A stretch of 64,000 nucleotides of DNA from DASSQJ01 sp963730165 (GTDB lineage Bacteria > Actinomycetota > Actinomycetes > Actinomycetales > Dermatophilaceae): NCBI GenBank assembly GCA_963730165.1, contig CAVSQS010000006.1, positions 19,385-83,384 on the forward strand, written 5' to 3'. The notes below the pieces were generated by a model, which was not told where the DNA came from, searched no databases, and saw nothing but the letters and a program-made list of their open reading frames with translations. Shown here piece after piece: positions 43,880 through 52,090 of this stretch. Made by a program: the position numbers and the translations under genes. Positions within the stretch are counted from its first letter, which is position 1. Each line of letters starts with the position of its first letter.

Positions 43880-44779
43880 GTGCGTGGGCGATGGGTGGAC
43901 GACGCGATCGTCCGGACCCGGGCCGCGGCCGACGACCTGCTCGAGCGGGCCGACCGGCGGCCGGTCCTCGGCGTGACGCTGCGCTGCGTCCGCGACCTGG
44001 TGAGCATCGACGTCCGCGACCGCATCTTCGGGATGACGGGGCAGTCCTTCCTCGCCCTCGTCCCCCTGATGATCATCGCCTCATCGCTCATCGCCGTCGA
44101 CGGCCAGCAGGGGCTGGCCGGGCTCATCAACGCCCGGCTGCAGCTCGACGAGGACACCGCGAGCATCGTGACGCTGCTCTTCTCCACCCCCGCGACGGCC
44201 TCGGCGACGACCTCCACCCTCAGCGCGCTGATCCTCGTGCTCTCGGTGAACAGCTACACCCGGACGATGCGCCGCAGCATCGAGCGCCCGTGGATGCTGC
44301 CCAGGTCCGGATGGCGCGCGCAGCTCCACGGGCTCGCGGCCGTCGGCCTGTTCCTGCTCATGCACTTCGCCATCGCCGCGGTGGGCACCGCCTGGCGTGG
44401 CGGTCCGGTCGTGACGGCGGTTCCCGAGGTGGTGGTCCAGACCCTCATGGCGGCCGGCTTCTGGTGGGGCATCACCTTCCTGCTCGCCACGCGGCGGATC
44501 CCGTGGCGGCACCTCCTGCCCGGCGCCCTCGTCGGCGGGGTCGCCCAGTCGGCGGCCGGCTGGTGGGCGGTCGTCTTCCTGCCCGCGATCATCGAGAAGG
44601 ACGCCGGCCGCTACGGCGTCATCGGCGTCTCCCTGGGGATCGTCACCTGGTTGCTCGTCATGAGCGGCATCACGGTCGGCGTCGGGATCGTCGGCGCCCG
44701 GATCGCGCATGCGGCGGGGTGGCTCGCCGACGACGACCCCGCTGACCGCCCCGTGGTCAGCCCTGGCTCGCTCCGCTGA
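43880..44779 (+). CDS. YihY/BrkB-family membrane protein
   Basis: A 299-residue protein with about six membrane helices. The N-terminal cytosolic part is followed by helices such as FLALVPLMIIASSLIAV and GLFLLMHFAIAAVG, and the C-terminal half has the BrkB-like ATRRIPWRHLLPGALVGGVAQSAAGWW block. Function of the family is unsettled (formerly annotated ribonuclease BN). I use the GTG at 43880 (VRGRWVDDAIV); an in-frame GTG 30 nt upstream is less likely. Its 3' end overlaps the convergent gene by 23 nt. Confidence 0.8.
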   Translation: MRGRWVDDAIVRTRAAADDLLERADRRPVLGVTLRCVRDLVSIDVRDRIFGMTGQSFLALVPLMIIASSLIAVDGQQGLAGLINARLQLDEDTASIVTLLFSTPATASATTSTLSALILVLSVNSYTRTMRRSIERPWMLPRSGWRAQLHGLAAVGLFLLMHFAIAAVGTAWRGGPVVTAVPEVVVQTLMAAGFWWGITFLLATRRIPWRHLLPGALVGGVAQSAAGWWAVVFLPAIIEKDAGRYGVIGVSLGIVTWLLVMSGITVGVGIVGARIAHAAGWLADDDPADRPVVSPGSLR

Positions 44780-45752
44780 CCAGCTGACGCGGCGAACGCC
44801 ACCGGCCGTCGGCGTCGCGCGGCCACAGTGCGACGAGCAGCGACCCGGCGAGGACGACGAGCAGCACGACGAGTGCGACCCGGCTGTTGTCCACGAGCGA
44901 GGCGGTGAGGGTGCGCACGACCGCGCCGGCCGCCGCAGCGGCGCCGGGGTCGACGATGCCCCCGACGGCCGAGTCCACGAGCGTCCGGGCCACCCAGGTG
45001 ACCGTGAGGATGCCGACGACCCCGGCGCCCGAGAACCACAGGGCGCTGCGGGCCAGGTCGCGCCGGAGCCACCCCCCGAGGACGGCCAGCGCGACGACGA
45101 GGAGCGGTCCGAGCCAGACGAGGACCCGCAGGAGCGCGTAGTACGTCCGCCACTGCTCCAGCTGGTCGACGGTGGCGATCGGGATGGTCGCCTCGACCTC
45201 GGGGATGCGGTCGGCGACGTCGAGGCCCGAGGCGACGAGCTCCTCGCGGATCGCGTTCTGCAGCGTCGCGACCTTGATGCTCACCGTCCGGTCCTGCGCC
45301 ACGACGACCTGGTCGGTGTCGCCCTCGAGGATGCCGACGAGCTCGCCGTGGGCGACCTCGAGCGAGTCGCGGAAGGCGGTCTGGAACTGGGGGGCCGTGA
45401 CGACCCGGTGGGCGACCCGCCCGACCCGCTCCTCGACCCAGCCACCGGCACTCGTCGCGAGGTTGCGCAGCAGCACCTTGACGAGGTCGGGCGCGTCGAG
45501 CCCGTCGATGGCGGTGTCGACGCGCTCGCCCACGAGCCCCTGGATGACGACGGTGTCGACCTGGTCGGTGATCTGCTGCTCGACCACCGCCTGGACCTCG
45601 GGTTGGGCGGCCACCGGCGCCACCCGGTCGACGAAGGCCGACGTGTCGGTGACGGTCCGGGCGGTCCACGTGGCGACGAGCGCGACGGGCACCAGCAGCC
45701 CGGCCAGGACGAGGAGCACGATGCCCGTGACACGACGCCCACGGGTGCTCAC
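44757..45752 (-). CDS. Membrane protein with large extracellular domain
   Basis: A 331-residue protein. An N-terminal helix (VTGIVLLVLAGLLVPVALVATW) is followed by a 170-residue domain predicted outside the membrane (TDTSAFVDRVAPVAAQPEVQ, IPIATVDQLEQWRTYYA), then three further helices and a short basic tail. The pattern matches a widespread actinobacterial family of hypothetical integral membrane proteins. No enzymatic motif is seen. The GTG start overlaps the AI-2E gene stop (GTGA). Confidence 0.72.
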   Translation of the reverse strand: MSTRGRRVTGIVLLVLAGLLVPVALVATWTARTVTDTSAFVDRVAPVAAQPEVQAVVEQQITDQVDTVVIQGLVGERVDTAIDGLDAPDLVKVLLRNLATSAGGWVEERVGRVAHRVVTAPQFQTAFRDSLEVAHGELVGILEGDTDQVVVAQDRTVSIKVATLQNAIREELVASGLDVADRIPEVEATIPIATVDQLEQWRTYYALLRVLVWLGPLLVVALAVLGGWLRRDLARSALWFSGAGVVGILTVTWVARTLVDSAVGGIVDPGAAAAAGAVVRTLTASLVDNSRVALVVLLVVLAGSLLVALWPRDADGRWRSPRQLVSGASQG

Positions 45753-46945
45753 GCCGTCACCTCCGAGTCGGCGGGGTCGGCGAGTCCCGGGGACCCGTCG
45801 GCAGGCGGTGGCGCGGCATCCGGGGGCCCGTCGGCCCGCGGGGCGACGAGCTCGGCGACCCGCTCCTCCGTCGCCGGCGTCAGCTCGTAGCGGCGCTTGT
45901 AGATCTCCAGCATGGCCATGACGGTCGCCGCGACGGGCACACCGAGGAGCGCACCGGAGAGCCCGAACAGCTGGGCACCGAGGAGCGCCGCCCCGAAGGA
46001 CACGGCCGGGTGGAGGTCGACCGCCCGCGCCGAGATCCTCGGCTCGATCGTCAGGTTCTCGACCTGCTGGTACGCGATGCCCCAGATGAGGACGTAGACA
46101 CCGAGCAGCCAGTTGCCCGAGGTCAGACCCACGAGGACGGGAAGCGCGATGGAGATGTAGGTGCCGATGTTCGGGACGAACTGGGCGACGAGTCCGGTCC
46201 ACAGGGCCAGGGGCAGCCAGTACGGCAGTCCGATGATCGCGAAGACGACGGCGCTGCACGCCGAGTTGATCGAGGCCAGCACGATCCGCGCGGCGATGTA
46301 GCCACCGACCTTGATCTTCGTCAGGTCCCAGGCGGCGAGGAACGGCACCTGGACCTCGGGCTTCATCCGCCGGGCCAGCCAGACCCGCAGCCGGGGCATG
46401 CCCGCGGAGATGTAGAAGACGAAGAAGACGAGGAGGAAGATGCCGAAGGCGCTCGAGACGAGGCCGACGACGAGGCTCACGAGGTAGAGGGCGGCCTGCT
46501 GCGCGTAGCCGGCGAGGTCGCTCGTCGAGATGCCGACCTGGTCGAGCAGGTTGTCGAAGGTCAGGTTCGAGCCGGTCGCCCGGTTGACCCAGTCGAGGGC
46601 GTCGGCGGCCATCCCGGGAATCGCCTTGGCGAACTCGACGAGCTGGTTGACGAAGAGCGCGCCGAACGCCGCGACGAACCCGAGCAGGGCCAGGCCGGCG
46701 ACGATCATGACGACCCCGGTCGCGAGCCCCCGGCGCATCCGCGTCGCGAGCCTGGCCACCGCCGGCTCCATCGCGAGGGCGAGGAACCAGGCCATGATCA
46801 CGTAGTAGAGGGTGCTGGCCCCGCGCCAGAGGACGAAGGCGGTGAGGCCGGTGAGGACGAGGACGAGGACGACCAGCCACGTGCGGTGCCAGAACGGTCG
46901 GTCGCGCAGGCCGATCCCCGGGGTCGCTGTCGTGCTCGCCGCCAT
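45749..46945 (-). CDS. AI-2E family transporter
   Basis: A 398-residue protein with seven or eight membrane helices and the family blocks VIMAWFLALAMEPAVARL, a large extracellular loop (about 95-150), FFVFYISAGMPRLRVWLARR, QFVPNIGTYISIALPVLVGL and EPRISARAVDLHPAVSFGAALLGAQLFG. Members export varied small molecules, including autoinducer-2, or act as sodium/proton antiporters; the substrate is not predictable. The C-terminal tail is Pro/Asp-rich. ATG lies 6 nt after TACATT, suggesting a leaderless transcript. Confidence 0.9.
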   Translation of the reverse strand: MAASTTATPGIGLRDRPFWHRTWLVVLVLVLTGLTAFVLWRGASTLYYVIMAWFLALAMEPAVARLATRMRRGLATGVVMIVAGLALLGFVAAFGALFVNQLVEFAKAIPGMAADALDWVNRATGSNLTFDNLLDQVGISTSDLAGYAQQAALYLVSLVVGLVSSAFGIFLLVFFVFYISAGMPRLRVWLARRMKPEVQVPFLAAWDLTKIKVGGYIAARIVLASINSACSAVVFAIIGLPYWLPLALWTGLVAQFVPNIGTYISIALPVLVGLTSGNWLLGVYVLIWGIAYQQVENLTIEPRISARAVDLHPAVSFGAALLGAQLFGLSGALLGVPVAATVMAMLEIYKRRYELTPATEERVAELVAPRADGPPDAAPPPADGSPGLADPADSEVTA

Positions 46946-46951
46946 GGCCCA

Positions 46952-46957
46952 AATGTA
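46952..46957 (-). promoter_or_regulatory. Candidate -10 box for the AI-2E transporter gene
   Basis: TACATT (minus strand) ends 6 nt before the ATG at 46945 and matches TANNNT; no Shine-Dalgarno is present. Confidence 0.45.
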
Positions 46958-47038
46958 GGGTGCGGGCGCTCCCCGGTGCAGTGGCTCGCCCGTTCCGTGG
47001 CCTGGTCCGGTGGTGGCGCAGCCGCCACACTGTGAACC

Positions 47039-48736
47039 GTGGGCACCCCGGTGGAGAGGCTTCGAGCCGGCCTCGGGCGCCGCTTCAGCCTGCGCCACCT
47101 CCGTGAGGACGCCCCCGCGGGGCTCGTGCTCGGGGTCGAGAGCGTCCCGGACGGGCTGGCCGGCGGCCTGCTCGCGGGGGTGAACCCGGTCTACGGCCTG
47201 TACGCCTACATGTTCGGCACGATCTTCGGGGCGCTCGCGACGAGCTCGGCCTTCATGGCCGTGCAGGCCACCGGCGCGATGGCGGTCGTCGTCTCCGACG
47301 TCCCGCAGGTGCACGGGGACACGCCGGAGGCAAACACCGCCCTGTTCACGCTGTCGGTCATGACCGGCGTCCTCATGCTCGCCCTCGGGGTGGCACGCCT
47401 CGGCGGGCTGGTCCGCTGGGTGCCCAACGCGGTGCTCACCGGTTTCATCAACGCGGTCGCGGTCAACATCGTCCTCGGCCAGCTGGACGACTTCACCGGC
47501 TACGAGAGCACCGGCGGCAACCGGATCACGGCAGCAGTCGACTCGGTGCTCAGCGTCGCGTCGTGGGCCTGGCCGTCGGTCCTCGTCGGCGCGGCCACGA
47601 TCGGGCTCATCGTCCTCCTCGAGCGGACCCGCCTCGGCGCCCTCGGTCTCGTCGTCGCGATCGCCCTCGCCTCCAGCGCAGCGGCCGTGTTCTCGCTCGA
47701 CGTCGCCCGGCTGCTCGACGTCACCGAGGTCCCGGGCTCTCTGCCCACCCCGTCGCTGCCCTCGCTCTCGCTCGCCGCCGGGCTCGTCATCCCGGCGGTC
47801 TCGCTGGCGTTCGTCGGGCTGGTCCAGGGCGCGGCCATCAGCAGCTCGGTCCCCAACCCGGACGGCGCCTACCCGGACGCCTCGGCCGACTTCCGCGGCC
47901 AGGGCGTGGCCAACATCGGCGCCGGGCTGCTCCAGGGCATGCCCGTCGGGGGGTCGATGTCCGCCACGTCGATCGTCACGAGCGCGGGTGCCCGCAGCCG
48001 GCTGGCGCTGCTCGTGGCCGGGGCCACGATGCTCGTCGCCGTCCTCTTTCTCGCCGACCTCGTCGGCTACGTCGCCATGCCGTCGCTCGCCGGGCTCCTC
48101 ATGGTCGTCGGCGTTCGGACCCTCAAGATCGACAACCTGCGGATGGTGTGGCACACCGGGGCCGTCCAGGCCACGGTGCTGGCGACGACCTTCGCCCTGA
48201 CCCTCCTCATCCCCCTCCAGTACGCGGTCCTCGTCGGCGTCGGGATGTCGGTCGTCCTCCACGTCGCCCGACAGTCCAACCGCGTCACGGTTCGGGAGTG
48301 GCTGATCGGCGACCAAGGGATCACCGAGGTGGAGCCGCGCGCCGAGGTCGGCGCCGGGGAGGTCGTCGTCCTCCGGCCGTACGGGAGTCTCTTCTTCGCC
48401 GCCGCGCCCACGTTCGAGCACGCCCTGCCCGCCGTGACCTCCCGCAGTCGGGGCTCCGCGGTCGTCATCAGCCTGCGCGGCAAGGAGGACCTCGGGAGCA
48501 CCTTCATCAACGTCGTCACCCGCTACGCACGGGCCCTCGAGGCGCACGACAGCGGACTGTGGGTCAGCGGTGTCTCCGAGCGGACCTTCGACCAGCTCGC
48601 CAAGACCCACGCGATCGACGTCGTCGGGGCCACGCGCGTGCACCGCAGGACGCCGGTGGTCGCCGAGTCGACCCGCGCCGCGGTCCGGGAGGCCGAGGGA
48701 TGGGTGGCCGAGCGCACCGGAGGAGCCGTTCCCTGA
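47039..48736 (+). CDS. SulP-family anion transporter
   Basis: A 565-residue transporter of the SLC26/SulP family. About 12-14 membrane helices are followed by a C-terminal STAS domain (about 430-555: VVVLRPYGSLFFAAAPTFEHAL, VVISLRGKEDLGSTFINVV, GLWVSGVSERTFDQLAKT). The family motif VPDGLAGGLLAGVNPVYGLYA is near residue 36 and MPVGGSMSATSIVTSAGARS in the second half. Substrate may be sulfate, bicarbonate or a dicarboxylate. The start is GTG (VGTPVERLRAG). It is the last conventional chromosomal gene before the accessory island. Confidence 0.9.
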   Translation: MGTPVERLRAGLGRRFSLRHLREDAPAGLVLGVESVPDGLAGGLLAGVNPVYGLYAYMFGTIFGALATSSAFMAVQATGAMAVVVSDVPQVHGDTPEANTALFTLSVMTGVLMLALGVARLGGLVRWVPNAVLTGFINAVAVNIVLGQLDDFTGYESTGGNRITAAVDSVLSVASWAWPSVLVGAATIGLIVLLERTRLGALGLVVAIALASSAAAVFSLDVARLLDVTEVPGSLPTPSLPSLSLAAGLVIPAVSLAFVGLVQGAAISSSVPNPDGAYPDASADFRGQGVANIGAGLLQGMPVGGSMSATSIVTSAGARSRLALLVAGATMLVAVLFLADLVGYVAMPSLAGLLMVVGVRTLKIDNLRMVWHTGAVQATVLATTFALTLLIPLQYAVLVGVGMSVVLHVARQSNRVTVREWLIGDQGITEVEPRAEVGAGEVVVLRPYGSLFFAAAPTFEHALPAVTSRSRGSAVVISLRGKEDLGSTFINVVTRYARALEAHDSGLWVSGVSERTFDQLAKTHAIDVVGATRVHRRTPVVAESTRAAVREAEGWVAERTGGAVP

Positions 48737-48790
48737 CTCGGCGCCGGCGGGCCGCTCGCGGCAGGGGCCACGTCCGGGGTCTCCGCGGCG

Positions 48791-48880
48791 TCAGGGCCGG
48801 GCCCGCAGGAACTCCAGGACCGCAGCGGCCACGATGTCGGCGTGGTGGAACCAGGGTGCACGCTCGCCGACGGCAGGCGG
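48791..48880 (-). pseudogene. Possible C-terminal remnant of an alpha/beta hydrolase
   Basis: The minus frame ending at 48791 reads PPAVGERAPWFHHADIV then AAAVLEFLRARP, which resembles the last helix region of lysophospholipase-like hydrolases. Upstream similarity stops where the IS110 fragment begins on the other strand. This is a weak, pattern-only call. Confidence 0.25.
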
Positions 48881-49135
48881 CCCCTCGAAGCCATCCGCTG
48901 CCTCAAGCGGCGGATCTCCGACGCGATCTTCCGCCAGCTCGTCACCGACGCCGCACACCCTCGCCTCGAGGACGTGGACGCGGGCCCGGGAGGGCACAGC
49001 GGGGCGTCTCTGAACTCCAGCGCGACCGGCTTCAACCCGCACACCGGCACTTCGGATCAGCCACTCCCGGGACCCGCACCCACGACGCTACGCCCCCCCA
49101 CCGCTGTGAAGAGGCCACTCAAGACCGCCGGTTGA
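48872..49135 (+). pseudogene. IS110-family transposase, C-terminal fragment
   Basis: About 88 codons remain. EAIRCLKRRISDAIFRQL is the conserved C-terminal helix of actinobacterial IS110 transposases, and GPGGHSGASLNSSATGFNP with TSDQPLPGPA is their usual variable tail. The downstream TTGACAACAGAAGGGAG also resembles the end of such elements. The catalytic DEDD domain is entirely missing. Together with the preceding 135 nt this explains most of the gap between SulP and the toxin gene; 49136-49217 shows nothing further. Confidence 0.6.
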
Positions 49136-49217
49136 CAACAGAAGGGAGCCGGGATGACGCACTTCAGCCGTGACGGTAGGTCGCGCTTGAGGTGTTGGCC
49201 GCGATGAGAGCCTGCGT

Positions 49218-49547
49218 TCAGTCTGAGCAGTCGACTGCGACGGCCAGAGCGGCGCAGACCTGCCGCATCCGGTAGTCGGCCAACCGACCGAGGCGTTCGA
49301 CAAGGATCGCGACCGAGACCGACTCGACCGAGTCGAGGTTCACGGCCGAGCGCAGGGGCACGGGGTCCTCGCCGGGTTCGAGGAGGACCTCGCTCGGGAG
49401 GCCCCGGATAGTGGTAGTGCATGGGGCGACCAGCGCACGGCGATGACGCGGGATCACCACGTCACGCGAGAGGACGACGACCGGCCGGCGGCCGATCTCG
49501 GCCATCTCGCACCACCACACCTCACCGCGTGCGGGCAGATCGGTCAC
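49218..49547 (-). CDS. MazF/PemK-like toxin
   Basis: A 109-residue endoribonuclease toxin of type II. The fold markers are GEVWWCEMAEIGRRPVVVLSRD, the arginine-containing APCTTTIRG, and the C-terminal helix LGRLADYRMRQVCAAL. MazF-type toxins cut mRNA at short motifs. The GTG start overlaps the stop of the antitoxin gene (GTGA), the usual antitoxin-first layout. Confidence 0.88.
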   Translation of the reverse strand: MTDLPARGEVWWCEMAEIGRRPVVVLSRDVVIPRHRRALVAPCTTTIRGLPSEVLLEPGEDPVPLRSAVNLDSVESVSVAILVERLGRLADYRMRQVCAALAVAVDCSD

Positions 49548-49777
49548 GAGGCGGCGACCGCGCGCCGGAACGAGTCCAGGTCCCCCCACTCATCGGGCTC
49601 ATTGAGCGGGTGAGTGTCGTACGCGCCGTAGCTGGCGTCCACCTCGGCCGCCCTGTGCCGGGCGAGCAGTGCTGCGAGCGCTTCGTCGACCAGCGCGGAG
49701 TCGGGCTTGCCGGACACCTGCCGTGCGTTCTGCAGAAGGTCGGCGTCCACCGTCGTGCTCAACCGTGTGCGACTCAT
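49544..49777 (-). CDS. MazE/VapB-like antitoxin
   Basis: A 77-residue antitoxin. The N-terminal MSRTRLSTTVDADLLQNARQ has the ribbon-helix-helix look of MazE5/VapB antitoxins, followed by a helix and an acidic C-terminal segment (NEPDEWGDLDSFRRAV) that would wrap the toxin. Start at 49777 has no Shine-Dalgarno and sits 6 nt after a CATAAT box. Paired with the MazF gene. Confidence 0.82.
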   Translation of the reverse strand: MSRTRLSTTVDADLLQNARQVSGKPDSALVDEALAALLARHRAAEVDASYGAYDTHPLNEPDEWGDLDSFRRAVAAS

Positions 49778-49793
49778 GCCACGATTATGCCAC
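49775..49793 (-). promoter_or_regulatory. Antitoxin promoter/operator with direct repeat
   Basis: On the minus strand GTGGCATAATCGTGGCATG contains two direct copies of GTGGCAT spaced by 4 nt. The CATAAT (49784-49789) is a good -10 box 6 nt before the ATG. A weak -35 (TCGTTG) lies 17 nt further upstream. The repeat is a candidate site for autorepression by the antitoxin. Confidence 0.45.
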
Positions 49794-49820
49794 GTCGTGT
49801 GCCCGCCAACGACAGCGCAC

Positions 49821-49842
49821 GCTACGCGGCGGAGCAGGGCAG
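49821..49842 (-). repeat. Island repeat copy 1 (core GCGGCGG)
   Basis: CTACGCGGCGGAGCAGGGCAG on the plus strand. It stands between the MazEF operon and the end of the LLM oxidoreductase gene, about 180 nt past the latter stop. The intervening 49843-50014 shows no gene. Confidence 0.5.
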
Positions 49843-50014
49843 ATCCCCCGCGGCTGTAGATCCGTCTGGCCGAGCCGTTCTCGGTGGCCGACGTCGCCGG
49901 CGGTTGCGCTGGGGCGTGGCTTGGTGCCGGGACATGTCGGAGGTCACCGATATGCGGGTCGGGGCGCAAGTGGCGTCGACCGGGAAGGGATGGCCCCGGG
50001 CGGTCGTCGGCCGG

Positions 50015-51136
50015 TCAGCGCCGGCTTCGCAGGCGACGAGCGATCAGCGGCCACGCCCGGCTGTCATACAACGCGTTTCGTCGGCTGAGCAGCGACGACA
50101 GGACGTAGGGGCTGAAGTGCTGCAGGCCGGCCTCGGCCAGCGCCCGCACGCGGGCGACCAGCTGGTCCGGGGTGGCCACCATGACACCCAGGGCGGCCAT
50201 GTCATCGGGCACTGCCTCGATCGCCGCGTGAACTTCATCCAGGTCCAGTTGCTCCGGAAGGACATCGACGAATCCACGGAACCGCGGGCCGAGCGGGTGC
50301 TCAGCGCCGTGGCTTCGCCACACCGCCGCAGGGATCAAGAGTGCGTTGAAGCGCGCGATCGGGTTGCGCAGGATGGCGCGGGCCTCGGCAGGGTCGCGAG
50401 CCAGCATGACGAAGGGCGCGAAGCTTGCGGTGATTCCCTCCGGATCGCGGTCCGCCTGCACAGCGGCTCGCCGCACTGCCTGCCACTTCTGCGCGTAGTC
50501 CTCCGGCGAGGTCACCACCGAGGGGATCCACCCGTCGCCATAGCGCCCCGTCAGCTCGAGCATCCGCGGCCCGTGGGCTCCAACCCAGATCTCCGGTACC
50601 CGCCCGGGTGGGGGCCGAAGGGACATGACAGCACCGCGCAGCACGTAGTGCTCACCGGTGAAGTCGGACAGGCGTCCGGCGAAGCAGTCACGCAAGATCT
50701 GCAGGGCCTCTTCCAGACGACCTGTGGGGTGGTCGAATGGCAGCCCGTATGGCTCGATGTTCTCGCGTTCGCCCGAGCCGATCCCGAGGATCGGCGCCCG
50801 ACGGCTCAGGTGCGCCAGCGTGAGCATGGTCTGCGCCACGACCACGGGGTGCCGCCGGACCGGGTCGGTCACCTGAACACCCAGACGCATGCCGCCCGAC
50901 CAGGCGGCCATCGACCCCAGCAGTGCCGCGTAGTCGTAGAAGGCATGGGCCCCGCCCGGGCGACGTAGCCAGATGAGCTCCGACCACAACGCCTCTGGCC
51001 AGTGGGACTGAAGGTGGTCCAGCACCATGACGCTGTCGAGCCGCCCCATCCGCGCGACGGCCACCTGCATCCGAACTAGCCCCATCGGCGGACCGGCCGG
51101 GATGCCCATCCCGACATCAACACGTGGATGGCTCAT
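50015..51136 (-). CDS. LLM-class (F420- or flavin-dependent) oxidoreductase
   Basis: A 373-residue luciferase-like monooxygenase family protein (TIM barrel). Family features: DSVMVLDHLQSHWPEAL, the RLGVQVTDPVRRHPVVVAQTMLTLAHLS block, LGIGSGERENIEPYGLPFD and WVGAHGPRMLELTGRYGDGWIP. The LGIGSGE-N pattern is characteristic of F420-dependent members such as methylenetetrahydromethanopterin reductase-like enzymes. Substrate unknown. ATG at 51136 is chosen; another ATG lies 12 nt upstream in frame. It is the largest intact gene of the accessory island. Confidence 0.85.
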   Translation of the reverse strand: MSHPRVDVGMGIPAGPPMGLVRMQVAVARMGRLDSVMVLDHLQSHWPEALWSELIWLRRPGGAHAFYDYAALLGSMAAWSGGMRLGVQVTDPVRRHPVVVAQTMLTLAHLSRRAPILGIGSGERENIEPYGLPFDHPTGRLEEALQILRDCFAGRLSDFTGEHYVLRGAVMSLRPPPGRVPEIWVGAHGPRMLELTGRYGDGWIPSVVTSPEDYAQKWQAVRRAAVQADRDPEGITASFAPFVMLARDPAEARAILRNPIARFNALLIPAAVWRSHGAEHPLGPRFRGFVDVLPEQLDLDEVHAAIEAVPDDMAALGVMVATPDQLVARVRALAEAGLQHFSPYVLSSLLSRRNALYDSRAWPLIARRLRSRR

Positions 51137-51446
51137 TGCAGCCCCCATTTCGTGATGAGAGTGATACCCACAGGTCCGCCTGCCGTACCCAGTATCGGAG
51201 ACTCTCCGTCCGCCCGTCCGGGCCTCACCTTTCTCCCTACACTCGACCCCTTCCGACGGGGCACACAAGGCACCGACGCACCCCATCCCATGAGATCCGC
51301 CACACTCCCAATGCGCCTGCGGCTGTCGGCGGCACCGGCGCCAGATCCGCGGGAAACGGGAGGTGGGACAGACGGTGGAGGGTCGATATCTCGGACGGTG
51401 GCATAGAACTGAAGCGCCAGACAGGCGGCGGTATGCAGCAGGTCCG
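51137..51446. other. Gene-free stretch with an island repeat
   Basis: No credible gene is seen in these 310 nt. They hold the upstream region of the LLM gene and, at 51420-51438, a repeat copy (GACAGGCGGCGGTATGCAG). The IS3 fragment begins right beside it. Confidence 0.5.
51420..51438 (-). repeat. Island repeat copy 2 (core GCGGCGG)
   Basis: GACAGGCGGCGGTATGCAG. It abuts the point (about 51447) where similarity to IS3 OrfA stops, so it marks or caused the truncation. Confidence 0.5.
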
Positions 51447-51696
51447 CGCCTCGTCCTCCTTCAGCCTCCCGTACCTGATCCGCCACCGGTAGAACGTCTG
51501 CTCACTGATCCCCAACCGCTGGCACACCGCCGGCACCGTCGCCCCCTGCGCCTGCAGCTTCTCCGCCTCCCGCAGCTTCGCCACGATCTGCTCCGTCGTG
51601 AACCTCTTACTCGCCGCCACCAGCCACCTCCATCAGCACTCTCATCATCGGGGAGCACTCACCCACGAGACGGACCAGAAATCGGGGGGCCGGACA
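51447..51696 (-). mobile_element. IS3-family left-end fragment with truncated OrfA
   Basis: OrfA starts at 51620 and keeps 58 codons: KRFTTEQIVAKLREAEKL and GISEQTFYRWRIRYG are the IS3 HTH_Tnp_1 domain. It then breaks off at KEDEA, before the leucine-zipper part. Upstream on the same strand, TGTCCGGCCCCCCGATT at 51696 looks like the element's terminal inverted repeat. The fragment is bounded on both sides by island repeats. Confidence 0.75.
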
Positions 51697-51702
51697 CGGG
51701 CG

Positions 51703-51722
51703 ATACGCGGCGGATAGGGCTA
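51703..51722 (-). repeat. Island repeat copy 3 (core GCGGCGG)
   Basis: ATACGCGGCGGATAGGGCT, 7 nt beyond the IS3 end and 69 nt before the higB start. Confidence 0.5.
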
Positions 51723-51763
51723 CGTCGGAGAGCCTGCCCTCTGATGGCATCCGATCGACATGG

Positions 51764-51782
51764 CATAACGCGACGCGTTATG
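51764..51782. promoter_or_regulatory. Perfect 19-bp palindromic operator of the higBA operon
   Basis: CATAACGCG and CGCGTTATG are perfect 9-bp arms around a central A. The right arm overlaps the probable -10 box (TATGCT at 51779-51784, 6 nt before the GTG). Type II antitoxins repress their own promoters through such dyads. Confidence 0.7.
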
Positions 51783-51790
51783 CTCGGAGG

Positions 51791-52072
51791 GTGATCCGAT
51801 CGTTCGGCAACGCCATGACCGAACGGCTCTGGTCACGAGAACGCACCAAGAAACTCGACCCACGGATCGAACGGACCGCCCTACGAAAGCTCACCATCCT
51901 GGACGCCGCCGAGACCCTCGAGGACCTACGAGTCCCACCCGGCAACCGGCTCGAAGCCCTGCGCGGTGACCGCGCCGGACAGCACAGCATCCGGATCAAC
52001 CAGCAGTGGCGGATCTGCTTCACCTGGACACCCGCCGGCCCCGAGAACGTCGAGATCGTCGACTACCACTAG
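51791..52072 (+). CDS. higB: HigB-like (RelE/ParE superfamily) toxin
   Basis: A 93-residue toxin. The RelE-fold pattern is MIRSFGNAMTERLWSRER, LRVPPGNRLEALRGDRAGQHSIRINQQWRICFTWT, the hallmark of HigB/graT ribosome-dependent mRNases. The catalytic-region RINxQWRI is intact. The start is GTG directly after CGGAGG, or leaderless from the TATGCT box. Toxin-first order is normal for higBA. Confidence 0.88.
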   Translation: MIRSFGNAMTERLWSRERTKKLDPRIERTALRKLTILDAAETLEDLRVPPGNRLEALRGDRAGQHSIRINQQWRICFTWTPAGPENVEIVDYH

Positions 52073-52090
52073 CCCGAAGGAGGAACACCG

